Shown here piece after piece: positions 7,934 through 16,922 of a stretch of DNA of 44,275 nt (position 1 is the first letter of the stretch; each line of letters starts with the position of its first letter). This stretch comes from an uncultured Flavobacteriales bacterium (GTDB lineage Bacteria; Bacteroidota; Bacteroidia; Flavobacteriales_D; Sanyastnellaceae). Made by a program: the position numbers and the translations under genes. The DNA lies in contig CALGDB010000205.1 of NCBI GenBank assembly GCA_937884175.1, positions 1 to 44,275 on the forward strand, given 5' to 3'. Under the pieces are notes generated by a model. It did no database searches and had not been told where the DNA came from. It saw nothing but the letters and a program-made list of their open reading frames with translations.

Positions 7934-9979
7934 TCACGGAAGAATCGTGGTGCCAAAGTACGTGGAGATGTTGCGTTTTTGTTCATCCAGTGCCTTCCGG
8001 CGTTCCAACAATTCACGCATGCTGGCAACCGCCGCTTCCTCGTTCTGCTCGATGCCTTCATTCAACCCGGCCAGTTGCTCCTGAATTTCATCGATTTCCT
8101 TGCGGTTATCACTCAATTTGAGCAGATGCAAGGAATCCATCAATGCCTTGTTCAGCAAGTCTTCCTCTCGCGCACTGTAAATCTGATGCACTTCCGCCCA
8201 TCGCGAGCTAACCTTGTGCTTGTCCACGACTGCGCCAACGACGAACGACTGCACCTCCGGGTCAGGGTGCTTCATGAAATCCTCCATGGCGGGGACGCTT
8301 TCGGCGTGGGCATGCTCGACGAAGACTCCGTAGACCTCACTGAAAACTGCGTGCTGAATTTCGAAGTTCAAGCTCTGCATGTACGCAACGACGTACCGGG
8401 CAAAGGCCACCGTGGCCGGCGCCTCACCCTCTGGCGGGGCGGGCGGAGTGAAATCCTTGTCACCAAAGCGGAGCATCCTTCGCACCAGATCCCGTTCGAT
8501 TACCGTGCGGCGCGCCTCTTGTTCAGCCAGCGCCCCTCCGAGAAATGCCCCCTCCACCGGGGCGTGCTCATCCGACCAATCCGGGGCGGAGTGAACCGGG
8601 GGCGGAGGCGGCCCTTGTTCGCCCATGCGCTGCTTGCGGAATTCTTCCCGTTTGAGTGCTTTTTGTTCCTCGAGCAACTTGGCCCGAATGACCTTGTTAA
8701 TTTCCGATTGCAGAACGTCCTCGGACAACGCCAATTCCTCCGAAGCCAATTTCAAATAGACCCCCTGCTGGATTGCATCCGGGATGACGGCAATGGAGCC
8801 CAAGATGCTGTGGATCATTTCCGTTCGCTTCACCGGATCGTCCGCCGACTCGCGGGCCAAGAGTTCCAGCTTGAACGCTACGAAATCCTTGGCTTCCTCT
8901 TCGATGTGCCGTTTGAGCACGTCGGCCGGGACCTTTTTGCTGTAGCTGTCGGGATCGTCACCGTCCGGAAACAGCACTACGTTGACGTTCAACCCCTCAG
9001 CCAACAGCAGGTCCACCCCGCGCAGCGACGCCCGGATGCCCGCAGCATCCCCATCGAACAGTACTGTGATGTTCTTGGTGTAGCGGCGGATCAGCTTGAT
9101 CTGATTCACCGTCAAGGCCGTACCGCTCGAGGAGACGACGTGCTCAATGCCCGCCTGGCGCAAGGCCATAACATCGGTATATCCTTCAACCAGCAGGACT
9201 CGGTCTTCTTTCGCTATGGCCGGTTTGGCCAAGTGCATACCAAACAGCACATCGCCCTTGTGGTATAGGATGCTCTCGGGGCTGTTGAAGTACTTGGCAA
9301 CCTTCTTTTCCTTGCTCAGCGTCCGCCCGCCAAATGCGATGGGTCGGCCCGTAAGGTCCCGAATGGGAAACATGACGCGGCCCTTGAAAAAGTCCCACAG
9401 CTTGCCGTCTTTGTCCTTTGCGAGGCCCAACGCGAGGAGCCGCTCGGGTGTGTAGCCCGCTTCGGTCGCGGCCGTGCTCATCGCATCCCAGCTGTCTGGG
9501 CAATACCCGATGTTGAAGGTTTTGAGCGTCTCGGCACGAAAGCCCCGGCTTTCGAAGTAGCTCAGACCGATGGCCTTTCCCTCCTCCGTGTTGTGCAGCT
9601 GCTCCGTGAACCATTTTTGTGCCCACGCATTCAGGGCGAGCAGGCTTTCACGTTCGGAGCGTGCTTGCTGCTGCTCGGGCGTCATTTCCTCCTCCTCGAT
9701 CTCGATGCCGCACCGTTCGGCGAGTTGCTTGATGGCCTGAGGAAAGCTCAGCTTGTCCAATTCCATCAAAAACGTCACCACGCTTCCGCCCTTGTCGCTG
9801 GAAAAGCACTTGAAAATGCCCTTTTCCGGCAGGACGTAAAAAGAGGGTGTCTTCTCGTTGGTGAAGGGGCTCAGGCCACGCAAGGCGCTTCCCGACTTTT
9901 TGAGTTCCACGTAATCCCCAATGACCTCCTCAATGACGGCGGTCTGCAGCACTTGGTCGACAATGTGAGCGGGAATCAT
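7934..9979 (-). CDS. dnaG: DNA primase DnaG
   Basis: MIPAHIVDQVLQTAVIEEVIGDYVELKKSG, NEKTPSF, FKGRVMFPIRDLTGRPIAFGGRTL, TOPRIM EGYTDVMALRQAGIEHVVSSSGTAL, LFDGDAAGIRASLRG. Longer ORF start (10159) not supported by homology. Confidence 0.95.
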   Translation of the reverse strand: MIPAHIVDQVLQTAVIEEVIGDYVELKKSGSALRGLSPFTNEKTPSFYVLPEKGIFKCFSSDKGGSVVTFLMELDKLSFPQAIKQLAERCGIEIEEEEMTPEQQQARSERESLLALNAWAQKWFTEQLHNTEEGKAIGLSYFESRGFRAETLKTFNIGYCPDSWDAMSTAATEAGYTPERLLALGLAKDKDGKLWDFFKGRVMFPIRDLTGRPIAFGGRTLSKEKKVAKYFNSPESILYHKGDVLFGMHLAKPAIAKEDRVLLVEGYTDVMALRQAGIEHVVSSSGTALTVNQIKLIRRYTKNITVLFDGDAAGIRASLRGVDLLLAEGLNVNVVLFPDGDDPDSYSKKVPADVLKRHIEEEAKDFVAFKLELLARESADDPVKRTEMIHSILGSIAVIPDAIQQGVYLKLASEELALSEDVLQSEINKVIRAKLLEEQKALKREEFRKQRMGEQGPPPPPVHSAPDWSDEHAPVEGAFLGGALAEQEARRTVIERDLVRRMLRFGDKDFTPPAPPEGEAPATVAFARYVVAYMQSLNFEIQHAVFSEVYGVFVEHAHAESVPAMEDFMKHPDPEVQSFVVGAVVDKHKVSSRWAEVHQIYSAREEDLLNKALMDSLHLLKLSDNRKEIDEIQEQLAGLNEGIEQNEEAAVASMRELLERRKALDEQKRNISTYFGTTILP

Positions 9980-9998
9980 GACAATCGTGGTGAAGAAC

Positions 9999-10006
9999 CA
10001 AATGTA
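9999..10006 (-). promoter_or_regulatory. Bacteroidota-type -7 element TACATTTG upstream of dnaG
   Basis: Minus strand CCGTACATTTGG, 19 nt before ATG 9979. Confidence 0.55.
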
Positions 10007-10237
10007 CGGAGTACCGCCGCAATTTTTCCCGCAAAAAAAGACTTCGAGCCGTTGCACGAAGTCCTTTTCTGGCCTGATTGAGGCCGAACCTAAAACCTGA
10101 CCGCTCGGAAGACCTGCACTTCTCGCGGTTGAGAAAACTCTCGACAAACGTACCGGCATTGAGCGCTGACGATGTGACCGATTTGTTAATGGATGTTGAA
10201 GTTTTGTGGCTGTTTTTCACCCCGGAAGGCAAGCGCT

Positions 10238-10245
10238 TACCTTCG
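10238..10245 (+). promoter_or_regulatory. Putative -7 element TACCTTCG upstream of histidine kinase
   Basis: TACCTTCG 8 nt before ATG 10254; T-rich stretch at about 10212-10216 could be the -33 region. Confidence 0.4.
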
Positions 10246-10253
10246 TTCGAACG

Positions 10254-11594
10254 ATGAGTGCCAAAACAAGACCCTCGATCCCTTGGTTTTTGCTCGCGAT
10301 GGTGCTCGCCTTCGTGACCATGAGCACCATCCAGATTGTCTGGCTCCGAACGTCTGTGCAAATGCGGGAGCAACTGTTCGATGACAACGTCTACCACTCA
10401 TTGAATCAGGTGAGCGAAATGCTCACGAAGACGTCAACGGGCATGCTCCAGATTGACTTGGAAGCGCTGGCTGCTGCCAATGAAAACACCGATGGCATTG
10501 GCAATACAGGTTCCATCGGCACAGGCCTCGACGATGCAGAAGTGCGGATGTTGAATCGCATTGAGGCCTTGCGCATTGACAGCGTCTTACCGGTAATCCT
10601 CGAAGCACATGGCATCACCATCCCACCTGCCATCGGGGTGTTCGACCGCTATGGGCAACCCGTTCGCCTGCAAGAGGCGGATGTCGAATACCGCGAACAA
10701 ATGGCGGCATCTGTGCACAAGGTGTCCATCAACACCCTGAGCCTCAACCTCTTTTTCCCCAACAAAGGGCGCTACTTGCTGCACAACTTGCTCGGGCAGT
10801 TTGCCTTGACCGGGCTGATGCTGGCCATCATCGCCTGGGGCTTTTTCACCGCGGTCATCGGCGCCGCGCGCAACAAACGCATCGACCGGATCCGCCGGGA
10901 TTTGATGAACAACCTCACGCACGAGCTCAAAACCCCCATCAGCACCATTGGTTTGGCGTCGGAAGCCCTCAAGGACCCCGACATGCAGAAGGATGCCGAC
11001 GGGTTTAACTACTACATCGGCCTGATCAATGAGGAGAACAAGCGCCTCGGTATGCTGGTGGAGAATGTCCTGCAAGCCAGTTTGGCAGAATCGGGCAAAA
11101 TGCAGCTCTTCAAGCAGACCCTGAATGTGCATGACCTCATTCGCGAGGTGGTGAAAAACGTGGCCATCCAAGTGCGTAAACACGGCGGGAAAGTGGAGCT
11201 GGAATTGGAAGCTGAAGAGCCGTTGGTTCACGCGGACCGGGTGCATTTGAGCAACGTGGTCTTCAATTTGGTGGACAACGCCATCAAGTACGCCGACGGG
11301 GATTTGGTGTTGTCGATTTCAAGTGCCCAGACAACAGATGGCGTGGAATTGCGTTTCAAAGACAACGGCATCGGAATCGCAAAGGAGCATTTAGGCAAGG
11401 TATTTGATAGACTATACCGCGTGCCTACCGGGAACGTTCATGACGTGAAAGGATTTGGATTAGGACTGAGTTATGTCAAAACGGTCATCGACCGCCACCA
11501 AGGATCCATTCGCGCAGAGAGCGAAACGGGCAAGGGAAGCACCTTCATTATGGTATTGCCGCGCACAGAAATTGAATTGAAGAAACCCCATTGA
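10254..11594 (+). CDS. Sensor histidine kinase (RprX-like)
   Basis: Two TM segments, HisKA LMNNLTHELKTPISTIGLASEAL, HATPase NLVDNAIKYADGD, DNGIGIAKEHLGKVFDRLYRVP, GFGLGLSYVKTVIDRHQG; adjacent response regulator. Confidence 0.93.
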   Translation: MSAKTRPSIPWFLLAMVLAFVTMSTIQIVWLRTSVQMREQLFDDNVYHSLNQVSEMLTKTSTGMLQIDLEALAAANENTDGIGNTGSIGTGLDDAEVRMLNRIEALRIDSVLPVILEAHGITIPPAIGVFDRYGQPVRLQEADVEYREQMAASVHKVSINTLSLNLFFPNKGRYLLHNLLGQFALTGLMLAIIAWGFFTAVIGAARNKRIDRIRRDLMNNLTHELKTPISTIGLASEALKDPDMQKDADGFNYYIGLINEENKRLGMLVENVLQASLAESGKMQLFKQTLNVHDLIREVVKNVAIQVRKHGGKVELELEAEEPLVHADRVHLSNVVFNLVDNAIKYADGDLVLSISSAQTTDGVELRFKDNGIGIAKEHLGKVFDRLYRVPTGNVHDVKGFGLGLSYVKTVIDRHQGSIRAESETGKGSTFIMVLPRTEIELKKPH

Positions 11595-11595
11595 G

Positions 11596-12300
11596 ATGAG
11601 CGAAACGACCTTACCCTCCATTTTGCTTTGCGAAGACGACCCTAACCTCGGGCGCCTGCTTTCTGATTACTTAAAGGCAAAAGGATTTGAAACGACCTGG
11701 GCCAAGGACGGTGTTGAAGGCCTAAAGGAATTCCACCGCGGCGCTTTTGATTTTGTCATCCTTGATGTCATGATGCCGCGCAAAGACGGCTTCCAAGTCG
11801 CCGAGGAAATTCGCCAAGAAAGCCGACACCTGCCCATCTTGTTTTTGACAGCGCGCTCAACCAACGAAGACACCCTCGAAGGGTTCAAAGTCGGCGCCGA
11901 CGACTATATGACCAAGCCCTTTAGCATGGAAGAGTTGCTCGTGCGCATCCAAGCCATCTTGCGCCGAACGGCCGCTCTGCCCGACGAAGATGAGCAGGTG
12001 GGTGAAATCCAAATCGGATCGTTTGGGTTTGAATATAATACCCAGATGCTGCGCCGCGATGGAGAAGAACAGCGCCTGACTACGAAAGAAAAAGAGCTCC
12101 TGTTCTTGTTGTGCAAGCACCGCAACAGCCTGCTCGAGCGCACCTACGCGCTGAAGTCCATCTGGGGCGACCCGAATTACTTCAACGGCCGTTCAATGGA
12201 CGTGTACATCGCTAAGTTGCGGCGCCACTTGAAGCCAGACAAAGACATCCAAATCCTCAACGTGCACGGCAAAGGGTTCAAGATGATCACCCCGGATTAA
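11596..12300 (+). CDS. OmpR/PhoB-family response regulator (RprY-like)
   Basis: LLCEDDPNLGRLLSDYLKAKGF, FVILDVMMPRKDGF, GADDYMTKPFSMEELLVRIQAILRR, winged-helix C-terminus; starts 1 bp after the kinase stop. Confidence 0.95.
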   Translation: MSETTLPSILLCEDDPNLGRLLSDYLKAKGFETTWAKDGVEGLKEFHRGAFDFVILDVMMPRKDGFQVAEEIRQESRHLPILFLTARSTNEDTLEGFKVGADDYMTKPFSMEELLVRIQAILRRTAALPDEDEQVGEIQIGSFGFEYNTQMLRRDGEEQRLTTKEKELLFLLCKHRNSLLERTYALKSIWGDPNYFNGRSMDVYIAKLRRHLKPDKDIQILNVHGKGFKMITPD

Positions 12301-12346
12301 CAGAGCGTGACACGATGTTGGCGTTGGGATGACAAAGCCCCTCGCC

Positions 12347-12445
12347 ATGAAAAAACACCCCACTCCCCGACGACGCATCGCACTCGGTTTCGTCGCAGCC
12401 TTTGCCCTACAGTGCATCCCGCGATTAGAGCCAGGGACCCAATAA
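12347..12445 (+). CDS. Possible 32-aa signal-peptide/lipoprotein-like mini-ORF
   Basis: ATGAAAAAACAC... encodes MKKHPTPRRRIALGFVAAFALQCIPRLEPGTQ: basic n-region, hydrophobic h-region, ALQC box. Confidence 0.3.
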   Translation: MKKHPTPRRRIALGFVAAFALQCIPRLEPGTQ

Positions 12446-12548
12446 GGAAGGCCCGTTCGGGTGACGTACGCGATTCCCGTTCGGTTCACTATCCGTTGAG
12501 ACCGACCAACCAACGGCAAATTCCGTTGGGTTTAAGCGATTGAAACAC

Positions 12549-12556
12549 TACCTTTG
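12549..12556 (+). promoter_or_regulatory. -7 element TACCTTTG upstream of prs
   Basis: TACCTTTG with a TTG about 20 nt upstream (12526-12528). Confidence 0.6.
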
Positions 12557-12580
12557 CACGCCCATTAACGTTTTGCATTC

Positions 12581-13522
12581 GTGTCTTCTATGCTCAAAAT
12601 TCTCGCTGGTTCTGTATCAAAATCCTTCGGTCAAAAAGTGGCCGAATCATTCGGCGGGGAATTGGTTCCTGTCAAAACCACGCGCTTCAGCGATGGTGAA
12701 TTCACCGTGAGCATCGAAAAAACAATCCGGGGAAAGGAGGTCGCCATCGTGCAGTCCACCTTCCCCCCGACCGACAATCTGATGGAGCTTTTACTGCTCG
12801 TCGACGCGGCGAAACGGGCCAGCGCCAAGCGCATCATCGCGGTCATTCCGTACTTCGGTTTTGCCCGCCAGGATCGCAAGGATAAGCCCCGTGTGGCCAT
12901 CGGAGCGAAGTTAGTTGCCAACTTACTCATGGCGGCGGGCATCGACCGATTGATCACCATGGACTTGCACGCGGACCAGATTCAAGGGTTTTTTGAAATC
13001 CCCGTTGACCATCTGTATGCAAGCACCTTATTCCTTCCCTACCTCGAAAGCCTCGACCGCGAAAACCTTTGCATCGCTACGCCGGATACAGGAGGAACGA
13101 AGCGCGCAAACTCCTACGCCAAGCATCTCGGAGTGGACATGGCGATTTGTTACAAGCAGCGCAAGGTGGCCAATAAAATCGAGCACATGACGGTCATTGG
13201 TGACGTCAGAGGCAAAGACGTAGTCATCGTCGATGACATGTGTGACACCGCTGGCACATTAACCAAGGCGGCCGCTCTCATGATGGAGCACGGTGCCAAT
13301 TCGGTGCGCGCCCTGTGCACGCACGCCGTGTTGAGCGGCCCTGCGTACGAACGCATCGCGGAGTCTGTCCTGACGGAGTTTCTTGTTACGGACAGCATCC
13401 CATTGAACAAAGAGAAAAACACAGACAAGATCAAGGTCCTTCCGGTCCATGAGATGTTTGCTGAGACTTTAACCTGTCTGGTGGAAAATCGTTCCATCAG
13501 CGATACTTTACTAATTCATTAA
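12581..13522 (+). CDS. prs: Ribose-phosphate pyrophosphokinase
   Basis: FSDGEFTVSIEKTIRGKEVAIVQS, IPYFGFARQDRKDKPR, DLHADQIQGFFEIPVDHLYA, VIVDDMCDTAGTL. GTG 12581 or ATG 12590 start. Confidence 0.96.
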   Translation: MSSMLKILAGSVSKSFGQKVAESFGGELVPVKTTRFSDGEFTVSIEKTIRGKEVAIVQSTFPPTDNLMELLLLVDAAKRASAKRIIAVIPYFGFARQDRKDKPRVAIGAKLVANLLMAAGIDRLITMDLHADQIQGFFEIPVDHLYASTLFLPYLESLDRENLCIATPDTGGTKRANSYAKHLGVDMAICYKQRKVANKIEHMTVIGDVRGKDVVIVDDMCDTAGTLTKAAALMMEHGANSVRALCTHAVLSGPAYERIAESVLTEFLVTDSIPLNKEKNTDKIKVLPVHEMFAETLTCLVENRSISDTLLIH

Positions 13523-13524
13523 CC

Positions 13525-14178
13525 ATGAAAACTGCATCATTGAGCGGCTCCTTGCGTGGGAGCGTAGGAAAGAAAGATGCCAACCAACTCCGCAAGGACA
13601 ACCGGGTTCCCGGAGTTCTGTATGGAGGCGGTGAGCAGAAGCACTTTTCTGTTAAAGAGCTTGACATCTCTAAGCTAGTTGTTAATCCAGATGTCTTCCG
13701 CATCTCCTTGGAGATGGACGGAGCGACCTTTGATTGTGTCATCCAGGAGGTTCAATTCCACCCGGTGACCGACCGCATCGTACACTTAGACTTGCTCCAA
13801 ATCATCCCCGGTAAACCTGTGCGCGTAGAATTGCCTTTGCGCACCACAGGCACAGCTGCAGGTGTGATTGGAGGTGGTCGCATGCAAATGCTGTTCCGTC
13901 GCGTACCCGTACGTGGGCTGGCGGATGATTTGCCTGAAGACATTGTCATCGATGTTACACCGCTCGAAATTGGAGACAACAAGCGTGTATCGGATATCGA
14001 AGTTCCGAACTGCACGGTTCTGTTGAACGATTCAACCCTGCTCGTCGCTGTTAAGCGCACACGTGCTGCCATGTCTGCTGAAAGCGGTGAAGAAGGCGAC
14101 GAAAGTGGAGATGCAGCTGAAGCACCAGCAGAAGGTGGTGAGGGCGGCGAAGGCGGTGACGCTCCAGCAGCTGAATAA
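13525..14178 (+). CDS. rplY: 50S ribosomal protein L25/general stress protein Ctc
   Basis: [30 protein letters not shown]...[38 protein letters not shown], acidic/Gly C-terminal tail. Confidence 0.95.
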   Translation: MKTASLSGSLRGSVGKKDANQLRKDNRVPGVLYGGGEQKHFSVKELDISKLVVNPDVFRISLEMDGATFDCVIQEVQFHPVTDRIVHLDLLQIIPGKPVRVELPLRTTGTAAGVIGGGRMQMLFRRVPVRGLADDLPEDIVIDVTPLEIGDNKRVSDIEVPNCTVLLNDSTLLVAVKRTRAAMSAESGEEGDESGDAAEAPAEGGEGGEGGDAPAAE

Positions 14179-14213
14179 TTACGTTTCGCCAGCCGAAACT
14201 CAACCCAAAACGG

Positions 14214-14777
14214 ATGAAGTTCCTCATCGTTGGCCTGGGCAATCCAGGAAGTGAATATGAGGACACCCGACACAACATCGGGTTTAAGGTGGTGGACACC
14301 ATTGCTCGAAACGGTGAGGCCTCGTTTGAGGTCGCCCGGCACGGCGAGGTGTCCACCGTCCGTTTTAAGGGCAGGACCCTCGTGCTGCTCAAGCCCTCCA
14401 CGTTCATGAACCTCAGCGGCAAGGCCGTCCGGTACTGGATGGACGCCGAAAATATTCCGCTGGAACGCGTGCTCATCATCACCGATGACCTCGCGCTCCC
14501 GTTCGGCAAACTGCGGATGCGCACCAAGGGAAGCGGAGGAGGCCACAACGGCCTCGGCAACATCGAAGCCATCCTCAGCACGTCAAAGTACCCGCGCTTG
14601 CGCTTTGGCATTGGCGCCGACTTCCACAAAGGGCAGCAAGTCGATTATGTGCTGGGAAAGTGGACTGCCGAAGAACGCGATGCGCTCACCGAGCGGCTCG
14701 AGCGCTGCGAAAAAGCGGTTCAATCGTTCGCTTCGATTGGACTCGAGCGCACCATGAACCACTTCAACAACACCTGA
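14214..14777 (+). CDS. pth: Peptidyl-tRNA hydrolase
   Basis: [81 protein letters not shown]. Confidence 0.97.
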   Translation: MKFLIVGLGNPGSEYEDTRHNIGFKVVDTIARNGEASFEVARHGEVSTVRFKGRTLVLLKPSTFMNLSGKAVRYWMDAENIPLERVLIITDDLALPFGKLRMRTKGSGGGHNGLGNIEAILSTSKYPRLRFGIGADFHKGQQVDYVLGKWTAEERDALTERLERCEKAVQSFASIGLERTMNHFNNT

Positions 14778-15404
14778 TCACTCGTACAGATGGTTGTTGC
14801 TGATGTAATTCAGCACCTTGTCGTGCAGCAAGTACCGGATGTCCTTGGTGTCGTTGATCGCGTCCCGCAGGTACGTGGATGAGATGCTGATCATCGGGGC
14901 GTCGCACCACTGAATGTTCGGATGTGAGCGCGGTACCACGTCTTCGAGCTTTTCGGGCGGTGGCACCGGCGATGGGGCATCAGACGTGCGCCGCGGATAC
15001 ACGAGGATGCGGTGGTTCTCGACCAATTCCCAATGGGACTGCCACGTGTGGAGTCGAACAAAATTGTCCTCTCCGATGATAATGCTGAACTCCACGTTGG
15101 GGTATTGAGCCCGCAGGTGCCGCATCGTCGCCGCAGTGAAATTCGGTTGGGGCAAATCGAATTCGACGTCACTTCCTTTCAACTTCTCGTTCTCCGAGAC
15201 GGCGAGGTGAACCATCTGCAATCGGTGTGCCTGGCCCATGAGTTCACGCGGGCTTTTGTGTGGATTGTGCGGCGTAACCACCAACCACACTTCGTCCAAA
15301 TCGGTGTAATGCGCCATGTGGTTGGCGATGACCAAATGCCCGAGGTGAACCGGGTTGAACGTACCAAAGTACAATCCGATTTTGCCTTTGATTTCCTGCG
15401 TCAT
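14778..15404 (-). CDS. nadD: Nicotinate-nucleotide adenylyltransferase
   Basis: GLYFGTFNPVHLGHLVIANHMA, VVTPHNPHK, ISSTYLRDAI; ATG overlaps gmk stop. Confidence 0.94.
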   Translation of the reverse strand: MTQEIKGKIGLYFGTFNPVHLGHLVIANHMAHYTDLDEVWLVVTPHNPHKSPRELMGQAHRLQMVHLAVSENEKLKGSDVEFDLPQPNFTAATMRHLRAQYPNVEFSIIIGEDNFVRLHTWQSHWELVENHRILVYPRRTSDAPSPVPPPEKLEDVVPRSHPNIQWCDAPMISISSTYLRDAINDTKDIRYLLHDKVLNYISNNHLYE

Positions 15405-15994
15405 GCACCCGAGGGATTTCCAGTGTGCGCTTTCAACCATTTCATGGCTTGGGCCTGAGCGGTAGTTAAATCATCGTTGATGAGAACTTTGTCGAAGTGA
15501 ACGTGCTGCTCCAACTCCCATTGGGCTTTAGCCAACCGTTCTTCAATCCGTTCCGGGTCGTCCGTTCCTCGGCTTTCCAACCGATGGCGGAGCACTTCCA
15601 ACGAAGGCGGTTGGATGAATATGGCCAGCGCGCTGTCACCGAGCAGGCGACGCAAGTTAGCTCCACCGACCACGTCCACATCGAATACCACGGTTTTGCC
15701 CGCGGCCCACAGGCGTTCCAATTCGGTGTGCAAGGTGCCGTAGAATTTGCCGGGATACACTTCCTCCCACTCCAACAGCGCTCCAGCATCGATGCGCTCC
15801 TTGAACGCATCTACGGTCAAAAAATGATAGTCCACCCCGTCCTGTTCAGTGCCACGGGGCGGCCGGGTGGTGGCGCTAACGCTGAAGGCCAAGTTGAGCT
15901 CCGGGTGCCCCAACAGGCACCGCACGATGGTGGTTTTGCCTGCTCCCGAAGGTGCGGAGAATATGACCGCTTTTCCGTGGGTATCAGAGGGCAT
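15401..15994 (-). CDS. gmk: Guanylate kinase
   Basis: IFSAPSGAGKTTIVRCLL, FSVSATTRPPRGTEQDGVDYHF, LLEWEEVYPGKFYGT, DVDVVGGANL. Confidence 0.96.
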   Translation of the reverse strand: MPSDTHGKAVIFSAPSGAGKTTIVRCLLGHPELNLAFSVSATTRPPRGTEQDGVDYHFLTVDAFKERIDAGALLEWEEVYPGKFYGTLHTELERLWAAGKTVVFDVDVVGGANLRRLLGDSALAIFIQPPSLEVLRHRLESRGTDDPERIEERLAKAQWELEQHVHFDKVLINDDLTTAQAQAMKWLKAHTGNPSGA

Positions 15995-16859
15995 TGAGGA
16001 CCTGTTCTTTGATTTTCTCGAGTTCGTCCTTCATCTGGACCACGATGCGCTGCATGTCGGCATCGTTGGCTTTGCTGCCGAGGGTGTTGATCTCGCGGCC
16101 GATTTCTTGGGCGATGAACCCGAGCTTTTTGCCTTGCCCCGGGTCTTGCCCCATGACGTCCAAAAAGTGTTCGCAATGGGCAGTCAATCGGACCAATTCC
16201 TCTGATACGTCGAGCTTTTCCATGTAAAACAGCATCTCCTGCTCGAACCGGTTTTCATCCAATCGGCCTTTGTCCGGGAACTCATTGAAATTCGCCTGAA
16301 TGCGTTCGCGGATGCGCTGCACGCGCGCCTGCAATAAAGGCTCAACAGCGTCCTTCAGGGATTGAATGCTAAGAATGCGCTGATTAAAATCCGCCTCCAA
16401 CGACTTGCCCTCCTCTGCGCGGAAGCGAATGAACTGTTCCACCGCCTCGCTAACCAGTGCGGAAATGTCCTTCCATTCCTCCTCGTTGATGTCATCGTTG
16501 GCCTGTTGAATCACGTCCGGCAGCCGCATGGCTATGGCCAGCAGGGCATTATCCTTTTCCGGAAAGCCTTGGCCCGCGGCCAGCTCGCTCAACTCGGAGA
16601 CGTACGCATCGATCAACGGCTTGTTCAATTCCCGAGGCTCCACCCCCTCAACCGCATACTGCAGGCTCAAGTCGCATTTGCCGCGACCAACCGCAGTTCC
16701 CAACTGCTTGCGCAACTCCATTTCCTTGGCGCGGAACGCCGAAGGCATGCGCACGCTGAGATCCAGTTGCTTGCCATTGAGCGACCGCAATTCAGCCGTG
16801 TACCGACGTGATCCGATGCGCGCTGAGGCCTTGCCGTAACCGGTCATGGAGTAAATCAT
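15984..16859 (-). CDS. yicC: YicC-family endoribonuclease
   Basis: MIYSMTGYGKASARIGSRRYTAELRSLNGKQLDLSVRMP...GQGKKLGFIAQEIGREINTLGSKANDADMQRIVVQMKDELEKIKEQVLNAL. Confidence 0.95.
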   Translation of the reverse strand: MIYSMTGYGKASARIGSRRYTAELRSLNGKQLDLSVRMPSAFRAKEMELRKQLGTAVGRGKCDLSLQYAVEGVEPRELNKPLIDAYVSELSELAAGQGFPEKDNALLAIAMRLPDVIQQANDDINEEEWKDISALVSEAVEQFIRFRAEEGKSLEADFNQRILSIQSLKDAVEPLLQARVQRIRERIQANFNEFPDKGRLDENRFEQEMLFYMEKLDVSEELVRLTAHCEHFLDVMGQDPGQGKKLGFIAQEIGREINTLGSKANDADMQRIVVQMKDELEKIKEQVLNAL

Positions 16860-16874
16860 GGGAGGGATTTTGAG

Positions 16875-16882
16875 CAAAGATA
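16875..16882 (-). promoter_or_regulatory. -7 element TATCTTTG upstream of yicC
   Basis: Minus strand TATCTTTG, 15 nt before ATG 16859. Confidence 0.5.
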
Positions 16883-16910
16883 GGTACACGCGGTGTGGTG
16901 AGGTGGGCCG

Positions 16911-16918
16911 TACCTTTG
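16911..16918 (+). promoter_or_regulatory. -7 element TACCTTTG upstream of polyprenyl synthase
   Basis: CCGTACCTTTGCACCATG: element ends 4 nt before ATG 16923. Confidence 0.5.
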
Positions 16919-16922
16919 CACC

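Noticed and set aside
7829-9268. 479-aa plus-strand ORF
   Set aside because: Lies entirely antisense to mscS-like/dnaG, whose minus-strand products have clear family motifs; the protein shows no recognisable motif and is best explained by GC-rich codon bias.
12301-12580. Possible tRNA or remnant in the prs upstream spacer (GGTCCCTGGCTCTAATC on the minus strand resembles a T-arm)
   Set aside because: No matching acceptor, D or anticodon arms could be assembled.
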